A DNA stretch of 64,000 nt from Nostoc sp. 106C (GTDB lineage Bacteria; Cyanobacteriota; Cyanobacteriia; Cyanobacteriales; Nostocaceae): positions 62,001-126,000 of the forward strand of contig NZ_MTAW01000221.1 in the NCBI RefSeq assembly GCF_002154725.1, written 5' to 3'. Of this stretch, positions 8,471-17,101 are shown one piece after another. The translations under genes were made by a program, and so were the position numbers. The notes below the pieces were generated by a model, which ran no database searches, was not told the origin of the DNA, and saw nothing but the letters and a program-made list of their open reading frames with translations. Position 1 is the stretch's first letter. The number at the start of each line of letters is the position of its first letter.

Positions 8471-8746
8471 GGTATTTCGAGTTCCAAACTCGGCGTTCCG
8501 AGTAAAAAGCTTGGCGTTTCGAGTTCCGAACTCGGCGTTCCGAGCAAAAAGCTCGACGTTTCGAGTTCCGAACTTGGCGTTCCGAGCAAAAAGCTCGACG
8601 TTCCGTGTTCCGAACTTGGCGTTCTGAGAAAAAAGCTCGACGTTCCGTGTTCCAAACTTGAAGTTTTGAGTAAAAAGCTCGGCGTTCCGTGTTCCAAACT
8701 TGAAGTTTTGAGTAAAAAGCTCGGCGTTCCGTGTTCTGAGCTTGGA
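8471..8746. repeat. 21-bp minisatellite array (about 13 units)
   Basis: About 13 tandem 21-bp units alternate between two subtypes, ggcgttccgag + NAAAAAGCTYG-like and ggcgttYcgag + ttccgaactY-like, giving a 42-bp higher-order period. Because 21 is divisible by three, all frames stay open and produce heptad-repeat pseudo-proteins on both strands (for example LGVPSKK/LGVSSSE). Each unit holds short dyads: gagttccgaactc, gagcaaaaagctc and ctcggcgttccgag. I treat it as a non-coding repeat; none of the overlapping frames has a convincing ribosome-binding site. Confidence 0.85.
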
Positions 8747-9228
8747 TAATGAAGCTCAAAGGTGCAATGACAAAGCTAAGTTCTCTGACGATGATAATAC
8801 TGAGAAACTTGTAAGCGATCGCCTTCTAAATAAGATGAAATTTTTGGCGGTAGTTTAGGCAGAAAAAATACTTAGGGACTTTCAATTACAAAAATATCTC
8901 ATTGATGTTGCGTTATGGCGATCGCCTAACGCACCATCAATGAGACTAAAGATGGTGCTTTACCTGCTTAGGTTAGTTGCATACCTTATCCGCAAGTAAA
9001 GCTAAAAATATTAAGGCAAAATATTTAAGACTCATCAAGCTTTATGCCTTAATCTGTGGAGCCTGACAAATCAAAAATAAATTTTAGTTAATTCATCTTC
9101 ATGTTAATGAGTCTGGTTATAAATTTTGGCTTTTTTACCGCAGTAATTAATTAAGAATTAAGTGCTTTTTGTAACTACCCTTTATCTAGTGAGATAATTT
9201 TGTCTAGGAATGGGTTTTAAACATAAAT
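8747..9228. other. Intergenic spacer containing a palindrome
   Basis: About 480 bp of AT-rich DNA between the minisatellite and the lipoprotein gene. Apart from the palindrome at 8898-8944 and HIP1 sites I see no gene or RNA. The promoter of the lipoprotein gene should lie in the last 100 bp. Confidence 0.5.
8898..8944. repeat. 47-bp near-perfect palindrome centred on a HIP1-like core
   Basis: Arms starting ctcattgatg and ending catcaatgag pair over the whole 47 bp with one mismatch and one bulged base, centred on ggcgatcgcc at 8917-8926. It is not next to a stop codon, so it is better seen as a dispersed repeat or small non-autonomous element than as a terminator. Confidence 0.7.
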
Positions 9229-10185
9229 ATGAAAGTTACGCGGATTAATGAATTCTCTTTATGGAGAGTTTGTATAGTAGCTTTTAGTCTTAGTGCTACT
9301 CTCAGCAGTTGTACACCAGAAAAAAGAACAATGCTCAGAGTAACCGCAGAAAATTTTCGTAATCAAGCGGTTGATGCTATAACTTCAGTCAAGAAAATTT
9401 ATCAACTTGATGAGTTACCTATAGATGCTAGAGTATCTCGTGATTTTATTGTTGAGCAATTACTAACAGATCGCACAATCAATTTTGGTGACCCTAGAGA
9501 AATAGATAAAATTATCTCAGGAGAAAATCAATCAAACAATCAGCCATCAGATTTTGATAGAGAACTTGATGCTTTACAAGCAGAATACGACACAGCTGTA
9601 GAGATTTTTAACAACTTAGAAACGATAGACTACGGAAGTGCCAGAATAGTAGCTCAAACTGCTAAACCTGCAAGATGCTTAACAGTAAAGATGCTACTTT
9701 TAGCTAAACAAATTCAAGAAAAACCACCAAAACCCAACAATCCCCAAAGGGTACTTATCGGGTTGAAGCTCCAACAGCTTCGTAAAAAGTATAATAATCC
9801 AAATACATCTTCACAAATTGGTACAGAAGAAATTAAGCGTCAAGTTGCTGAACAAATAGATGAGTGGGTAAAAGTTAATGCGACTGAACAGCAAATACTC
9901 AATGAGTCTACCTCTCGACTTTTAATAGCAGCCGATACTGGCAGAAAACTCTCAAAACTGATTGACGAATATCCCACTCTGAGCTTTGAAGCTATTGCGA
10001 TTAGAGTTACTAATATTGTGGGAGTAGCAAATTTTACTGGTAGAGACTACAGTTCAATCATCTCGAAGATGAATAGTATAGAGCAATCGATTAACGAAGA
10101 TAAAACTTTAAAAGAATTCTTGAGACAAGTATCTTTGAGAAGAATAAATTCACAACCTTTAGATACAAAATTATGTCAGGGTTAA
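9229..10185 (+). CDS. Putative lipoprotein, unknown function
   Basis: A 318-aa protein with a lipoprotein signal peptide: a hydrophobic stretch followed by lipobox LSSC (Cys at about residue 28), so it is probably anchored to a membrane by lipid. The mature part is hydrophilic and mostly helical, with charged repeats and a coiled-coil-like region around residues 95-125. I recognise no family. Its stop overlaps the start of the next gene, so the two are translationally coupled and probably work together. Confidence 0.72.
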   Translation: MKVTRINEFSLWRVCIVAFSLSATLSSCTPEKRTMLRVTAENFRNQAVDAITSVKKIYQLDELPIDARVSRDFIVEQLLTDRTINFGDPREIDKIISGENQSNNQPSDFDRELDALQAEYDTAVEIFNNLETIDYGSARIVAQTAKPARCLTVKMLLLAKQIQEKPPKPNNPQRVLIGLKLQQLRKKYNNPNTSSQIGTEEIKRQVAEQIDEWVKVNATEQQILNESTSRLLIAADTGRKLSKLIDEYPTLSFEAIAIRVTNIVGVANFTGRDYSSIISKMNSIEQSINEDKTLKEFLRQVSLRRINSQPLDTKLCQG

Positions 10186-10619
10186 TGAGAGCATTTATGA
10201 GTGACGCAGATAATTCAAATATAGAAATAACAGATAGCCATGAGATTTTAGAAAAATTGCAAGAAATAGTTTCTCAGCTAAAAGCAATACCAAGCAATCA
10301 AATAGATGTACCACATTTAAATAATACAGAGGATGAATTACAAAATATTCTACCTCAACTTCAGTTTGCACTATTCAATGCCCAAGATGAAAAGAACTGG
10401 GAGCAAGTCAATAAGCTAAGAGATGCAGTTCATGAATGCAAAGATACTTTGAATAGTGTAAGAGCAGCGATTATCAGAGCAACTATTATTGGAATTAAGC
10501 CAGCAAATCTAGCTGAAATGCAAAAAATATTACAGGAAATCAAGTCTACAGCTAAAACTAAATCTCAGATAGATTACATTATTTATGTTCTACGCTTTAT
10601 GCGTAAGTTGTTTTTGTAG
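10185..10619 (+). CDS. Hypothetical helical protein coupled to upstream lipoprotein
   Basis: The ATG at 10185 shares one base with the upstream TAA (TAATG), giving a 144-aa product; an ATG at 10173, inside the lipoprotein gene, and another at 10197 are alternatives. The protein is predicted almost wholly alpha-helical and charged (EILEKLQEIVSQLKAI), with no signal peptide or catalytic motif. I do not recognise the family. The overlap suggests a two-gene unit, perhaps a membrane-anchored protein and a cytoplasmic partner, but this is inference. Confidence 0.65.
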   Translation: MRAFMSDADNSNIEITDSHEILEKLQEIVSQLKAIPSNQIDVPHLNNTEDELQNILPQLQFALFNAQDEKNWEQVNKLRDAVHECKDTLNSVRAAIIRATIIGIKPANLAEMQKILQEIKSTAKTKSQIDYIIYVLRFMRKLFL

Positions 10620-10758
10620 ATATTATTAGTCTCAATTGTTGCCAACCATATACCGAATGTGAGAAAATCCGAAATTATTGAGTACAGCTTTGTATAGGTT
10701 TCTAGGCAATTAACCTAAATAAATTTTGTACTTTCTGCATTTGAGTAACGTGAAATTG

Positions 10759-11556
10759 ATGAAGTGGAAATGGCGGCAACTAATTTTGGGCTTAAGCTGT
10801 CTGCTATTAGTGATTGCTTGTAATGGTTTAAGCCATACAAGTACCATAAGTCCAAACTCAGGATTAAAAGCTTTGAAGGTGGCTACAGATCCAACTTTTG
10901 TACCTTTCGAGATGAAAAATGTAAATAGTAATCTGGAAGGTTTTGATATTGATCTGATGAATGCGATCGCTAAAGTAACTGGTTTAACAGTTCAGTGGGA
11001 AAGCCTACCTTTTGACGGGATGATTTCTACTTTGCAAGCCAAAACAGTTGATGCTGCAATTAGTGGGATCACAATTACTGCCGAACGCCAAAAAACAATT
11101 TCCTTTACACGACCTTATTTTAAAGCTGGATTGGCGATCGCAGTTCGGGAAAGCAATCAAGATATTCAAGACTTCAATAGCCTTCAAGGTAAAAAGATAG
11201 GTGTGCAAATAGGCTCAACTGGGGCAGATTTTGCCAAAACAATCCCCAATGCCAAAATTAGTACATATAACTCTGGCCCAGATTTCTTTCAAGACTTGCT
11301 CAATGGTAATGTTGATGCAGTAGTGAGCGATGCCTTTGCGACTTTGTATGCCATTAAAAACGGCAATCTCAAAGGTATTAAAGTTGTTGCTAATTTGCTG
11401 ACAGAAGAATTCTACGGGATTGCGACACCTCAAGATTCTCCTTATATAGAGTCAATTAACAAAGGCATAGCCACTTTGTTGTCTAATGGCACTTATCAGC
11501 AAATTTACCAAAAATGGTTTAATACTCATCCCCCTGCATTACCAGAAAAATTTTAA
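10759..11556 (+). CDS. Amino-acid ABC transporter substrate-binding lipoprotein
   Basis: A 265-aa type-2 periplasmic-binding protein (SBP_bac_3 family: polar amino acids, glutamine or arginine type). The signal peptide ends in lipobox VIAC. The core begins LKVATDPTFVPFEM, then GFDIDLMNAIAKVTG and the family motif AISGITITAERQKTISFTRPY. I start at the ATG at 10759 (MKWKWRQL) because the upstream TTG adds an unlikely leader. No permease or ATPase gene is adjacent, so it must serve a transporter encoded elsewhere or act as a sensor. The exact ligand is not readable. Confidence 0.88.
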   Translation: MKWKWRQLILGLSCLLLVIACNGLSHTSTISPNSGLKALKVATDPTFVPFEMKNVNSNLEGFDIDLMNAIAKVTGLTVQWESLPFDGMISTLQAKTVDAAISGITITAERQKTISFTRPYFKAGLAIAVRESNQDIQDFNSLQGKKIGVQIGSTGADFAKTIPNAKISTYNSGPDFFQDLLNGNVDAVVSDAFATLYAIKNGNLKGIKVVANLLTEEFYGIATPQDSPYIESINKGIATLLSNGTYQQIYQKWFNTHPPALPEKF

Positions 11557-11568
11557 CCACAAAGAATT

Positions 11569-11753
11569 CAGGATTTAGGAGCCAGAATTCAGAATTTACC
11601 TGAGTGCGACTGGTGTATTAATAAGCGGATTTAATTCCCCCTAAGTCGTTCGTGTAGCGTCTCCGACAGGAGAAGATTTAGTAGTCTACAATTAGTGGCT
11701 CTTCTGAATCCTTCACTAATAGATACTGTATTCTGTATACTGAATTCTGCATT
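11569..11753. repeat. Intergenic inverted and short tandem repeats
   Basis: The spacer holds aggatttaggagcca (about 11571-11585) and a roughly inverted copy (gtggctcttctgaatcct near 11695-11712), with gaattctg-type heptads on both sides. A small hairpin gtctccgacaggagaa sits near 11660-11675. This is typical STRR-rich cyanobacterial spacer at the convergence of two transcription units. Confidence 0.5.
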
Positions 11754-11758
11754 CTTCG

Positions 11759-12859
11759 CTAGCCCCTCACATTTAACATTTGCCTCCTAACAAGAGCATC
11801 GCCAGATTGCACATCAAACCAGTGAATATCTTCAGGGGGCAATGCCAGTGTAATATCCTCGCTGTTCCAATTTTGGTCTGTTGGCAATAAAGCACGTACC
11901 TTAATTGCTCCAGTTTGTGAACCCTCAACCCTGACACTGACTAAATAGTGCATACCCAAGTTTTCCACTAAAAACACTCGCCCTTGGATAGTCTGAGTAT
12001 CACCTGGTTGAGCAATGCGGACATTTTCTGGACGAATTCCCAGAACAATCTCGGGTGGTACAGTTGGGATATCTGGCAGACGCACTTGGAAGTCACCCAG
12101 TATCGCATATCGTCCCTGACAAGGTAAAGTTAGTAAATTCATTTGCGGACTACCAACAAATCCAGCCACAAATAGATTAGCTGGATGGTTATAGATGCGA
12201 TCGGGTGGATCGAGTTGCTGGACATAGCCATCGTTGAGCAATGCAACTTTTGTAGAGAGCGTCATCGCTTCTGTTTGGTCGTGGGTGACGTAGACAACTG
12301 GTACTTTTTGGGCTGCAAAAATTTGCTTGATATCGGCTCGAACTCGTTCTCGCAGTAGTGCATCCAGGTTACTTAAAGGTTCATCCAACAAGTACACATC
12401 AGCATTACGCACCAAAGCACGGCCGACTGCAACCCGCTGGCGTTGACCGCCAGACATTTGGCCTGGCTTACGGTTCATTAACTCTCCTAATCCCAAAACC
12501 TCTCCGACTTCTGCTACTCGTCGTTTAATTTCTACTGATGGTACTTTTTTCAGCTTCAGCCCAGAAGCGAGGTTTTCGTACACCGTCATGTGAGGATAAA
12601 GTGCATAGCTTTGGAATACCATTGCAATGTTGCGATCGCTTGCTCGTTTATGAGTAACATCTACATCCCCAATTTTGATTTGTCCGCGAGTAGGTTCTTC
12701 AAGACCTGCAATCATGCGTAGGACGGTGGATTTGCCACAGCCGGAAGGGCCAAGTAAAGTAAGAAACTCATCGTTATCTACAGTTAAGCTAACGTCTTTG
12801 ACCGGGACGACTTTGGGATTATAGGTTTTATTCAAATTTATGAGTTCAAGTTTAGCCAT
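11759..12859 (-). CDS. Sugar ABC transporter ATP-binding protein (MalK/UgpC type)
   Basis: A 366-aa ABC ATPase. It shows Walker A GPSGCGKST (about residues 38-46), signature MSGGQRQRVAVGRAL (about 135-149), Walker B VYLLDEPLSNLD and the switch His in VYVTHDQTEAMTLS, followed by a C-terminal TOBE/MalK regulatory domain (about 235-366). This long form belongs to the carbohydrate uptake (CUT1) class. The start is the ATG at 12859 (MAKLELINL), preceded by aaagga; the longer frame would run back into the permease gene. It is the last gene of a four-gene operon with both permeases and a binding protein, making a complete importer. Confidence 0.93.
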   Translation of the reverse strand: MAKLELINLNKTYNPKVVPVKDVSLTVDNDEFLTLLGPSGCGKSTVLRMIAGLEEPTRGQIKIGDVDVTHKRASDRNIAMVFQSYALYPHMTVYENLASGLKLKKVPSVEIKRRVAEVGEVLGLGELMNRKPGQMSGGQRQRVAVGRALVRNADVYLLDEPLSNLDALLRERVRADIKQIFAAQKVPVVYVTHDQTEAMTLSTKVALLNDGYVQQLDPPDRIYNHPANLFVAGFVGSPQMNLLTLPCQGRYAILGDFQVRLPDIPTVPPEIVLGIRPENVRIAQPGDTQTIQGRVFLVENLGMHYLVSVRVEGSQTGAIKVRALLPTDQNWNSEDITLALPPEDIHWFDVQSGDALVRRQMLNVRG

Positions 12860-12866
12860 TTTTCTT

Positions 12867-13748
12867 TTATCCTTTGACAGCCCCAGCGGTAAGACCTTGG
12901 ACAATCCGGCGCTGGAAAAACAAAACTAGTAAAACTAAGGGCACAGTCCCCACGACAGTTGCAGCGGCGATGGGGCCGTAGGGAATTTCATATACTGATG
13001 CACCACCCAATTGAGCAGCCGCTACGGGAATTGTTTTCAATTCTTCACGAGTCATAAACGTGAGGGCGAAGATAAACTCGTTCCAAGCGAAAATAAAAGT
13101 GAGAATTCCAGTAGTCACCAAGGCGGGAAGAGTCATGGGTAAAACAATTTGCCACAAAAGTTGAAAGGTGTTGTAACCATCGACTCTCGCGGAATCTTCC
13201 AAGTCTTTGGGTAATTGTTGGAAAAAGCTTCTGAGTACTAGAATTGTTAGCGGCAAATTAATTGCGGTGTAGGGTATAATCAGCGCCAAATAATTGTTGC
13301 CCAGTCTCAGCGCTTGGATAATTTCTAACAGTCCCAAGAATAAGAGAATTCCCGGAAATAAAGTCACAATTAGAACAGCGGCGAGGATAACTTGTCCACC
13401 CCAAGGGCGTAATCGTGCCAGAGCATAGGCAGCAGGTGCGCCGATTGCTAAAGATACAGCTGTGGAAATAATCGATACTAAGGCACTGTTGAAGATGTAG
13501 CGCCAAAACGGACGACGAGTGAATAACTCAATGTAGTGATTAAAAGTAAATCGCGTCGGAAAATAAACAGTAGGAACGGCGGCGATATCTTCATTGACTT
13601 TAAATGATGTCAGCAATTGCCATAAAGCTGGCGCTAAGCTGAATAGCACGACTAATGCAACTGTGATTAGCAGCAAGATATTTTTTAGAGAAAACTTGGT
13701 TCTCCCTGTGCGTTTTGTCGTTGGAACTGCTTGTGGAACTACACTCAT
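12867..13748 (-). CDS. Sugar ABC transporter permease, MalG type
   Basis: A 293-aa inner-membrane permease with six predicted helices (first at about residues 25-45). The EAA motif for contact with the ATPase is at about 193-212 (EDSARVDGYNTFQLLWQIVL with conserved Gly). It belongs to the BPD_transp_1 family, MalG/CUT1 branch, recognised by its long first periplasmic loop (VNEDIAAVPTVYFPTRF). It begins 3 bp after the partner permease stop and ends 7 bp before the ATPase start, indicating tight operon organisation. Confidence 0.92.
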   Translation of the reverse strand: MSVVPQAVPTTKRTGRTKFSLKNILLLITVALVVLFSLAPALWQLLTSFKVNEDIAAVPTVYFPTRFTFNHYIELFTRRPFWRYIFNSALVSIISTAVSLAIGAPAAYALARLRPWGGQVILAAVLIVTLFPGILLFLGLLEIIQALRLGNNYLALIIPYTAINLPLTILVLRSFFQQLPKDLEDSARVDGYNTFQLLWQIVLPMTLPALVTTGILTFIFAWNEFIFALTFMTREELKTIPVAAAQLGGASVYEIPYGPIAAATVVGTVPLVLLVLFFQRRIVQGLTAGAVKG

Positions 13749-13751
13749 CGG

Positions 13752-14660
13752 TTAAACGGCTCCTGATTTGGCACGGTATTTGGTAAGCAAGAAACTAGCG
13801 ATCGCCACCGCAGCAATTAGTATTAAAAATGTCACTACTACTAAGGCTGCTCCATAACCAAAATCTAAGTAGCGCATCACCGTAGAGTAAATGTACAGCG
13901 ACACCACTTCCGTAGCGCCACCAGGTCCACCCCCAGTCATCACAGCAATCAAGTCGAAAATCCCGAAAGCTTGAGCAAACCGAAATAGCACTGCAATTAA
14001 GATTTGCGGCAGCAGCAGTGGCAGGGTAATATTGCGGAAGCTTTGCCAAGCACTTGCCCCATCGACAGAGTAGGCTTCGTAGAGGTCTTTTGATATCGAC
14101 TGCAACCCAGCTAGCAGCAGGATACTGATAAAGGGCGTAGTTTTCCAAACATCGGCAAAAATCACTGCTATCATCGCCAGCGTTGGATCTCCTAACCAGT
14201 TAATTCCAGTTTTAATCAACCCTAGTCGTCGCAGAATATCGTTTACAATCCCAAACTGGTCGTTAAAAATCCAAGCCCATGCCAGACCAATCAAAGCGGT
14301 AGGCAAAGCCCAAGGTAGAATGGCGGTTGTACGCACTATACCCCGGCCAAAAAACGCCTGATTGAGAACCAGCGCAATCCCCAGTCCTAGCAGTAGTTCT
14401 AAAATTACTGATGATGTTGTGAACACCGTCGTCGCCCATAAACTCTGCCAAAAACGACCATCCCCCGCCATCCGCACGTAATTGTCTAAACCAGAGAATA
14501 CTGGTTGTAGCTCAGTTCCCAGATTCCTAGTAAATACACTTAACCAGAATGCTCGTAAAATCGGGTAAGCAAATACGAATAACAGCAGCAGCAATGCAGG
14601 TGTTAGTAATATCCAAGCTGTTCGTTGTTCCCGACTTCGGAGTGTATGTAAATTTGTCAT
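13752..14660 (-). CDS. Sugar ABC transporter permease, MalF type
   Basis: A 302-aa permease with six predicted transmembrane helices (first at about 15-35). The EAA loop is at about 200-220 (YEAYSVDGASAWQSFRNITL), and GGPGGATEVVSLYIY near the C-terminus is a hallmark of MalF/UgpA/ThuF-type subunits. It forms the heterodimeric channel with the MalG-type protein encoded 3 bp downstream. The gap to the upstream binding-protein gene is 125 bp and holds heptanucleotide repeats, which may modulate expression within the operon. Confidence 0.92.
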   Translation of the reverse strand: MTNLHTLRSREQRTAWILLTPALLLLLFVFAYPILRAFWLSVFTRNLGTELQPVFSGLDNYVRMAGDGRFWQSLWATTVFTTSSVILELLLGLGIALVLNQAFFGRGIVRTTAILPWALPTALIGLAWAWIFNDQFGIVNDILRRLGLIKTGINWLGDPTLAMIAVIFADVWKTTPFISILLLAGLQSISKDLYEAYSVDGASAWQSFRNITLPLLLPQILIAVLFRFAQAFGIFDLIAVMTGGGPGGATEVVSLYIYSTVMRYLDFGYGAALVVVTFLILIAAVAIASFLLTKYRAKSGAV

Positions 14661-14716
14661 TTGTCATTTGTTATTGGTCATGGGGCATTGGGCATTGGGC
14701 ATTGGGCATTTGTCAT
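14653..14716. repeat. STRR heptanucleotide repeats (ttgtcat / attgggc)
   Basis: Consecutive heptads tttgtca, tttgtca, then four attgggc-like units lie directly next to the start codon of the MalF-type permease. Such short tandemly repeated repetitive sequences are typical of heterocystous cyanobacteria. Confidence 0.8.
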
Positions 14717-14785
14717 TCTCCGCGTCTCCGTGTCTCTTTGTCTCCCTAACCGCCTTTGTTTCTCCCCACACTCCCTTCCCTGCCT

Positions 14786-16105
14786 TCATCCTTTCCTCCC
14801 CGCTTCTAACAGTCGGCGCGTTTCCGCAGCAGCAGCTTGCATTGCTCGTTCAGGATTCATCCGACCGGATAGCGCAGCGCTGAGATAACGCTGCAAAATA
14901 TCTGAGGTCTGAGCGTATTGGGCGATTGGCGGACGTAAAACTGCATTGTCTACAACCTCCAATAGCTTCGGATAGTGAGGATATTTGGCAACAATCTCTG
15001 GGTCTGTAAACAGTTCTCGGCGACTGGGCACATAACCTGCGGTCAAAATGAATCGACGCTGTGCTTTGCGACTGGTAAAATACTGAATTGCTTTCCAAGC
15101 TTCTTCAGGATGTCTAGAAGATTTAGCAATTCCTAAACCCCAGCCTCCTAGACAAGCCCCCCCAGTCTTACCAGGAGCATGAACCATCGGTTTAATTGCA
15201 ATTTTGCTCCGGATTGGCGAATTTTCTGCTTGGGCTAAAGGCCACGCATAGGGCCAGCTACGTAAAAATGCCACTTGACCACTTTGGAATAAGCGCCGGG
15301 TGTCTTCTTCTTGGTAGGTCGTCACTCCAGGAGGAGAAACGCCCTCACTAACAGTATTACGCAGAAACTCAATGGCTCGTAATGTTTCTGGTCGATCTAG
15401 CCCAACTTCCAGCGTATTGGGATTCACCCAGAAACCACCAAAGCCATTGAGGACTTCCACAAACATTGCCACGAGTCCTTCATATTGGCGACCTTGCCAA
15501 ACATAACCCCAATTCACCTTGTCTTGCTTCTTCAAGGTTTGGGAAATTCGCATCAAATCCTCAAAGGTTTCCGGCGGCTTTAGTCCTGCTTGTTTGATTA
15601 AATCTTCTCTGTAGTAGAGCATTCCCACATCGGAACGTATGGGAATTCTGTACAGCTTGTCTTGGTAACGTCCCCCTTCGACATCCTTAGGCGAAAACGC
15701 TGCCAAATCCTCCTTAGAAATGCGATCGCCTAAAGGTAGCAACCATCCAGCAGCAGCAAACTTGGATGTCCAGATGACATCCATATTTATCAGGTCATAA
15801 GCAGATTCACCCAAGATAAAAGATGAGGTATATAGGTCTTCGAGCAAATTTGTGGCATTCGGCCCTTCAACCAAGTTAATGCGAATGCCTGGGTTCTCAG
15901 CCTCAAAGTCTCTAATTAAACCCTGTCTCCAAGGTTGCGCATCAGGAGCAGTCATTAACAGATTGAGGGTAACTGGTTGCTGTGAGAGTGCTACCCAACT
16001 GAACAATATGATGCCTAACAGAGTTGCTAGAAAAACCCCTATACGCAAAAAACTTTGTTTTTGGATGAATTTTTGCAGCTTGTTTATTGGCTTGCGGTAC
16101 AACAT
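14786..16105 (-). CDS. Sugar ABC transporter substrate-binding protein
   Basis: A 439-aa extracellular solute-binding protein of family 1 (maltose/trehalose/ThuE-like). An N-terminal hydrophobic segment (about residues 20-42) serves as signal peptide or membrane anchor; the ligand domain follows (TLNLLMTAPDAQPWRQGL, FEAENPGIRINLVEGP, PIRSDVGMLYYRED). No lipobox Cys is apparent. I use the ATG at 16105 rather than a TTG two codons upstream. It heads the operon binding protein - permease - permease - ATPase. The substrate is probably a di- or oligosaccharide or glucoside, not determinable here. Confidence 0.9.
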   Translation of the reverse strand: MLYRKPINKLQKFIQKQSFLRIGVFLATLLGIILFSWVALSQQPVTLNLLMTAPDAQPWRQGLIRDFEAENPGIRINLVEGPNATNLLEDLYTSSFILGESAYDLINMDVIWTSKFAAAGWLLPLGDRISKEDLAAFSPKDVEGGRYQDKLYRIPIRSDVGMLYYREDLIKQAGLKPPETFEDLMRISQTLKKQDKVNWGYVWQGRQYEGLVAMFVEVLNGFGGFWVNPNTLEVGLDRPETLRAIEFLRNTVSEGVSPPGVTTYQEEDTRRLFQSGQVAFLRSWPYAWPLAQAENSPIRSKIAIKPMVHAPGKTGGACLGGWGLGIAKSSRHPEEAWKAIQYFTSRKAQRRFILTAGYVPSRRELFTDPEIVAKYPHYPKLLEVVDNAVLRPPIAQYAQTSDILQRYLSAALSGRMNPERAMQAAAAETRRLLEAGRKG

Positions 16106-16464
16106 TATCAATGTAGCGATCGCTCGTCTTAATAATTATTAGAAAATGAAAAGACGTAATATCTTAAAAAAGATTATTTTAAGTTACCTTTTAGCAAAAT
16201 ACTTAAATAATAAATAAAATTTAAAATTAAGCTCGCTTAAAAACAAGCAGCTTTATTGTAAATAAGCGTAAAAGTTTGGGAAAAATTCGGAAAAATACAG
16301 CAGTCTCTTCAAGAAAGAAAAAACTGTTTCCTAAGACAGTTAAAAGTTACTACTATAGATAGAAACTAATTTCTTCTTAATGAACTAAACGACTTTCTCA
16401 AGATAGAGAAAGCCACAAGAAATGGCTTCCCAAGGCTTAAACGTTTAGTATTTACTATTTTTAA
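16106..16464. other. Upstream region of sugar transporter operon
   Basis: About 360 bp of very AT-rich DNA upstream of the binding-protein gene. It must hold the operon promoter, but I cannot name a regulator site. No gene or RNA is evident. The MITE at 16465-16614 follows. Confidence 0.45.
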
Positions 16465-16614
16465 CGTGAGTTCGACAGATTCTATAGAAACCTTCTTCAA
16501 ACCTCTCCCCGAAGCGGGGAGAGGCTTAGAACCTAATTTCTCGTGCCCAACTCAGGATATTGAAGCCCCTCTCCGAGACGGAGAGGGGTTGGGGAGAGGT
16601 TCATCGAACTCACG
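16465..16614. mobile_element. 150-bp MITE-like element with 11-bp TIRs and 9-bp TSD
   Basis: Perfect 11-bp terminal inverted repeats cgtgagttcga (16465-16475) and tcgaactcacg (16604-16614) bound a 150-bp non-coding body. The same 9-mer tatttttaa flanks both sides (16456-16464 and 16615-16623), as expected of a target-site duplication. The interior has two hairpins built from cctctcccc/ggggagagg motifs. It has no transposase, so it would be moved in trans by an insertion sequence with the same ends. Confidence 0.85.
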
Positions 16615-16709
16615 TATTTTTAATATTTAGCTGATGTTTACTATGCTCTGAGTCGGCAGGTTTTGTTTGTGTAGTGGCGGTTTGTAACCGCCTTAACTAA
16701 GCTGTTTTT

Positions 16710-16928
16710 CTACTCTTTAGTGAAGCCAATGAGTTCATCAGTTGGTTCATCCAGCATTTCTGGTACTAAAGCTGGGTTAGATCTACGTTCTTCTGCTGAT
16801 TGTTCTCGGATCACATCGTCCATTTTCGGAGGGTGTTTAATTTTGTCTAGTACCTCTGGGCTTAATTGTGATGCATCACCTTCGGGATTCATCTTTTCGG
16901 CTTGACTAGGAACAGTTTCTTTATTCAT
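16710..16928 (-). CDS. Small conserved acidic hypothetical protein
   Basis: A 72-aa hydrophilic, proline- and charge-rich protein with no hydrophobic segment, probably largely disordered. The pattern SPEVLDKIKHPPKMDDVIRE is the kind seen in small conserved cyanobacterial hypothetical proteins. The ATG at 16928 is preceded by a purine-rich gggga stretch. Divergent from the CLC gene across 173 bp. Function unknown. Confidence 0.6.
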   Translation of the reverse strand: MNKETVPSQAEKMNPEGDASQLSPEVLDKIKHPPKMDDVIREQSAEERRSNPALVPEMLDEPTDELIGFTKE

Positions 16929-17101
16929 GACTATTTCCCCAAACTTCTACGCCAAGCTTAGATTTTCCAGTTGCGAAGCACACACTATCTAGAGACTTAA
17001 ATACTCTTTATAGGAACTAAAGATGATTTAGCTAGCCAATAGCTTTTACTATAGAAGATGTAAATATTCTGTAACTTTCGTTTCAAAATAGGAAATCAGC
17101 A

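Noticed and set aside
8388-8759. Three overlapping heptad-repeat ORFs in the minisatellite (both strands)
   Set aside because: Open frames result from a 21-bp period; no ribosome-binding site or recognised protein, and frames exist on both strands equally.
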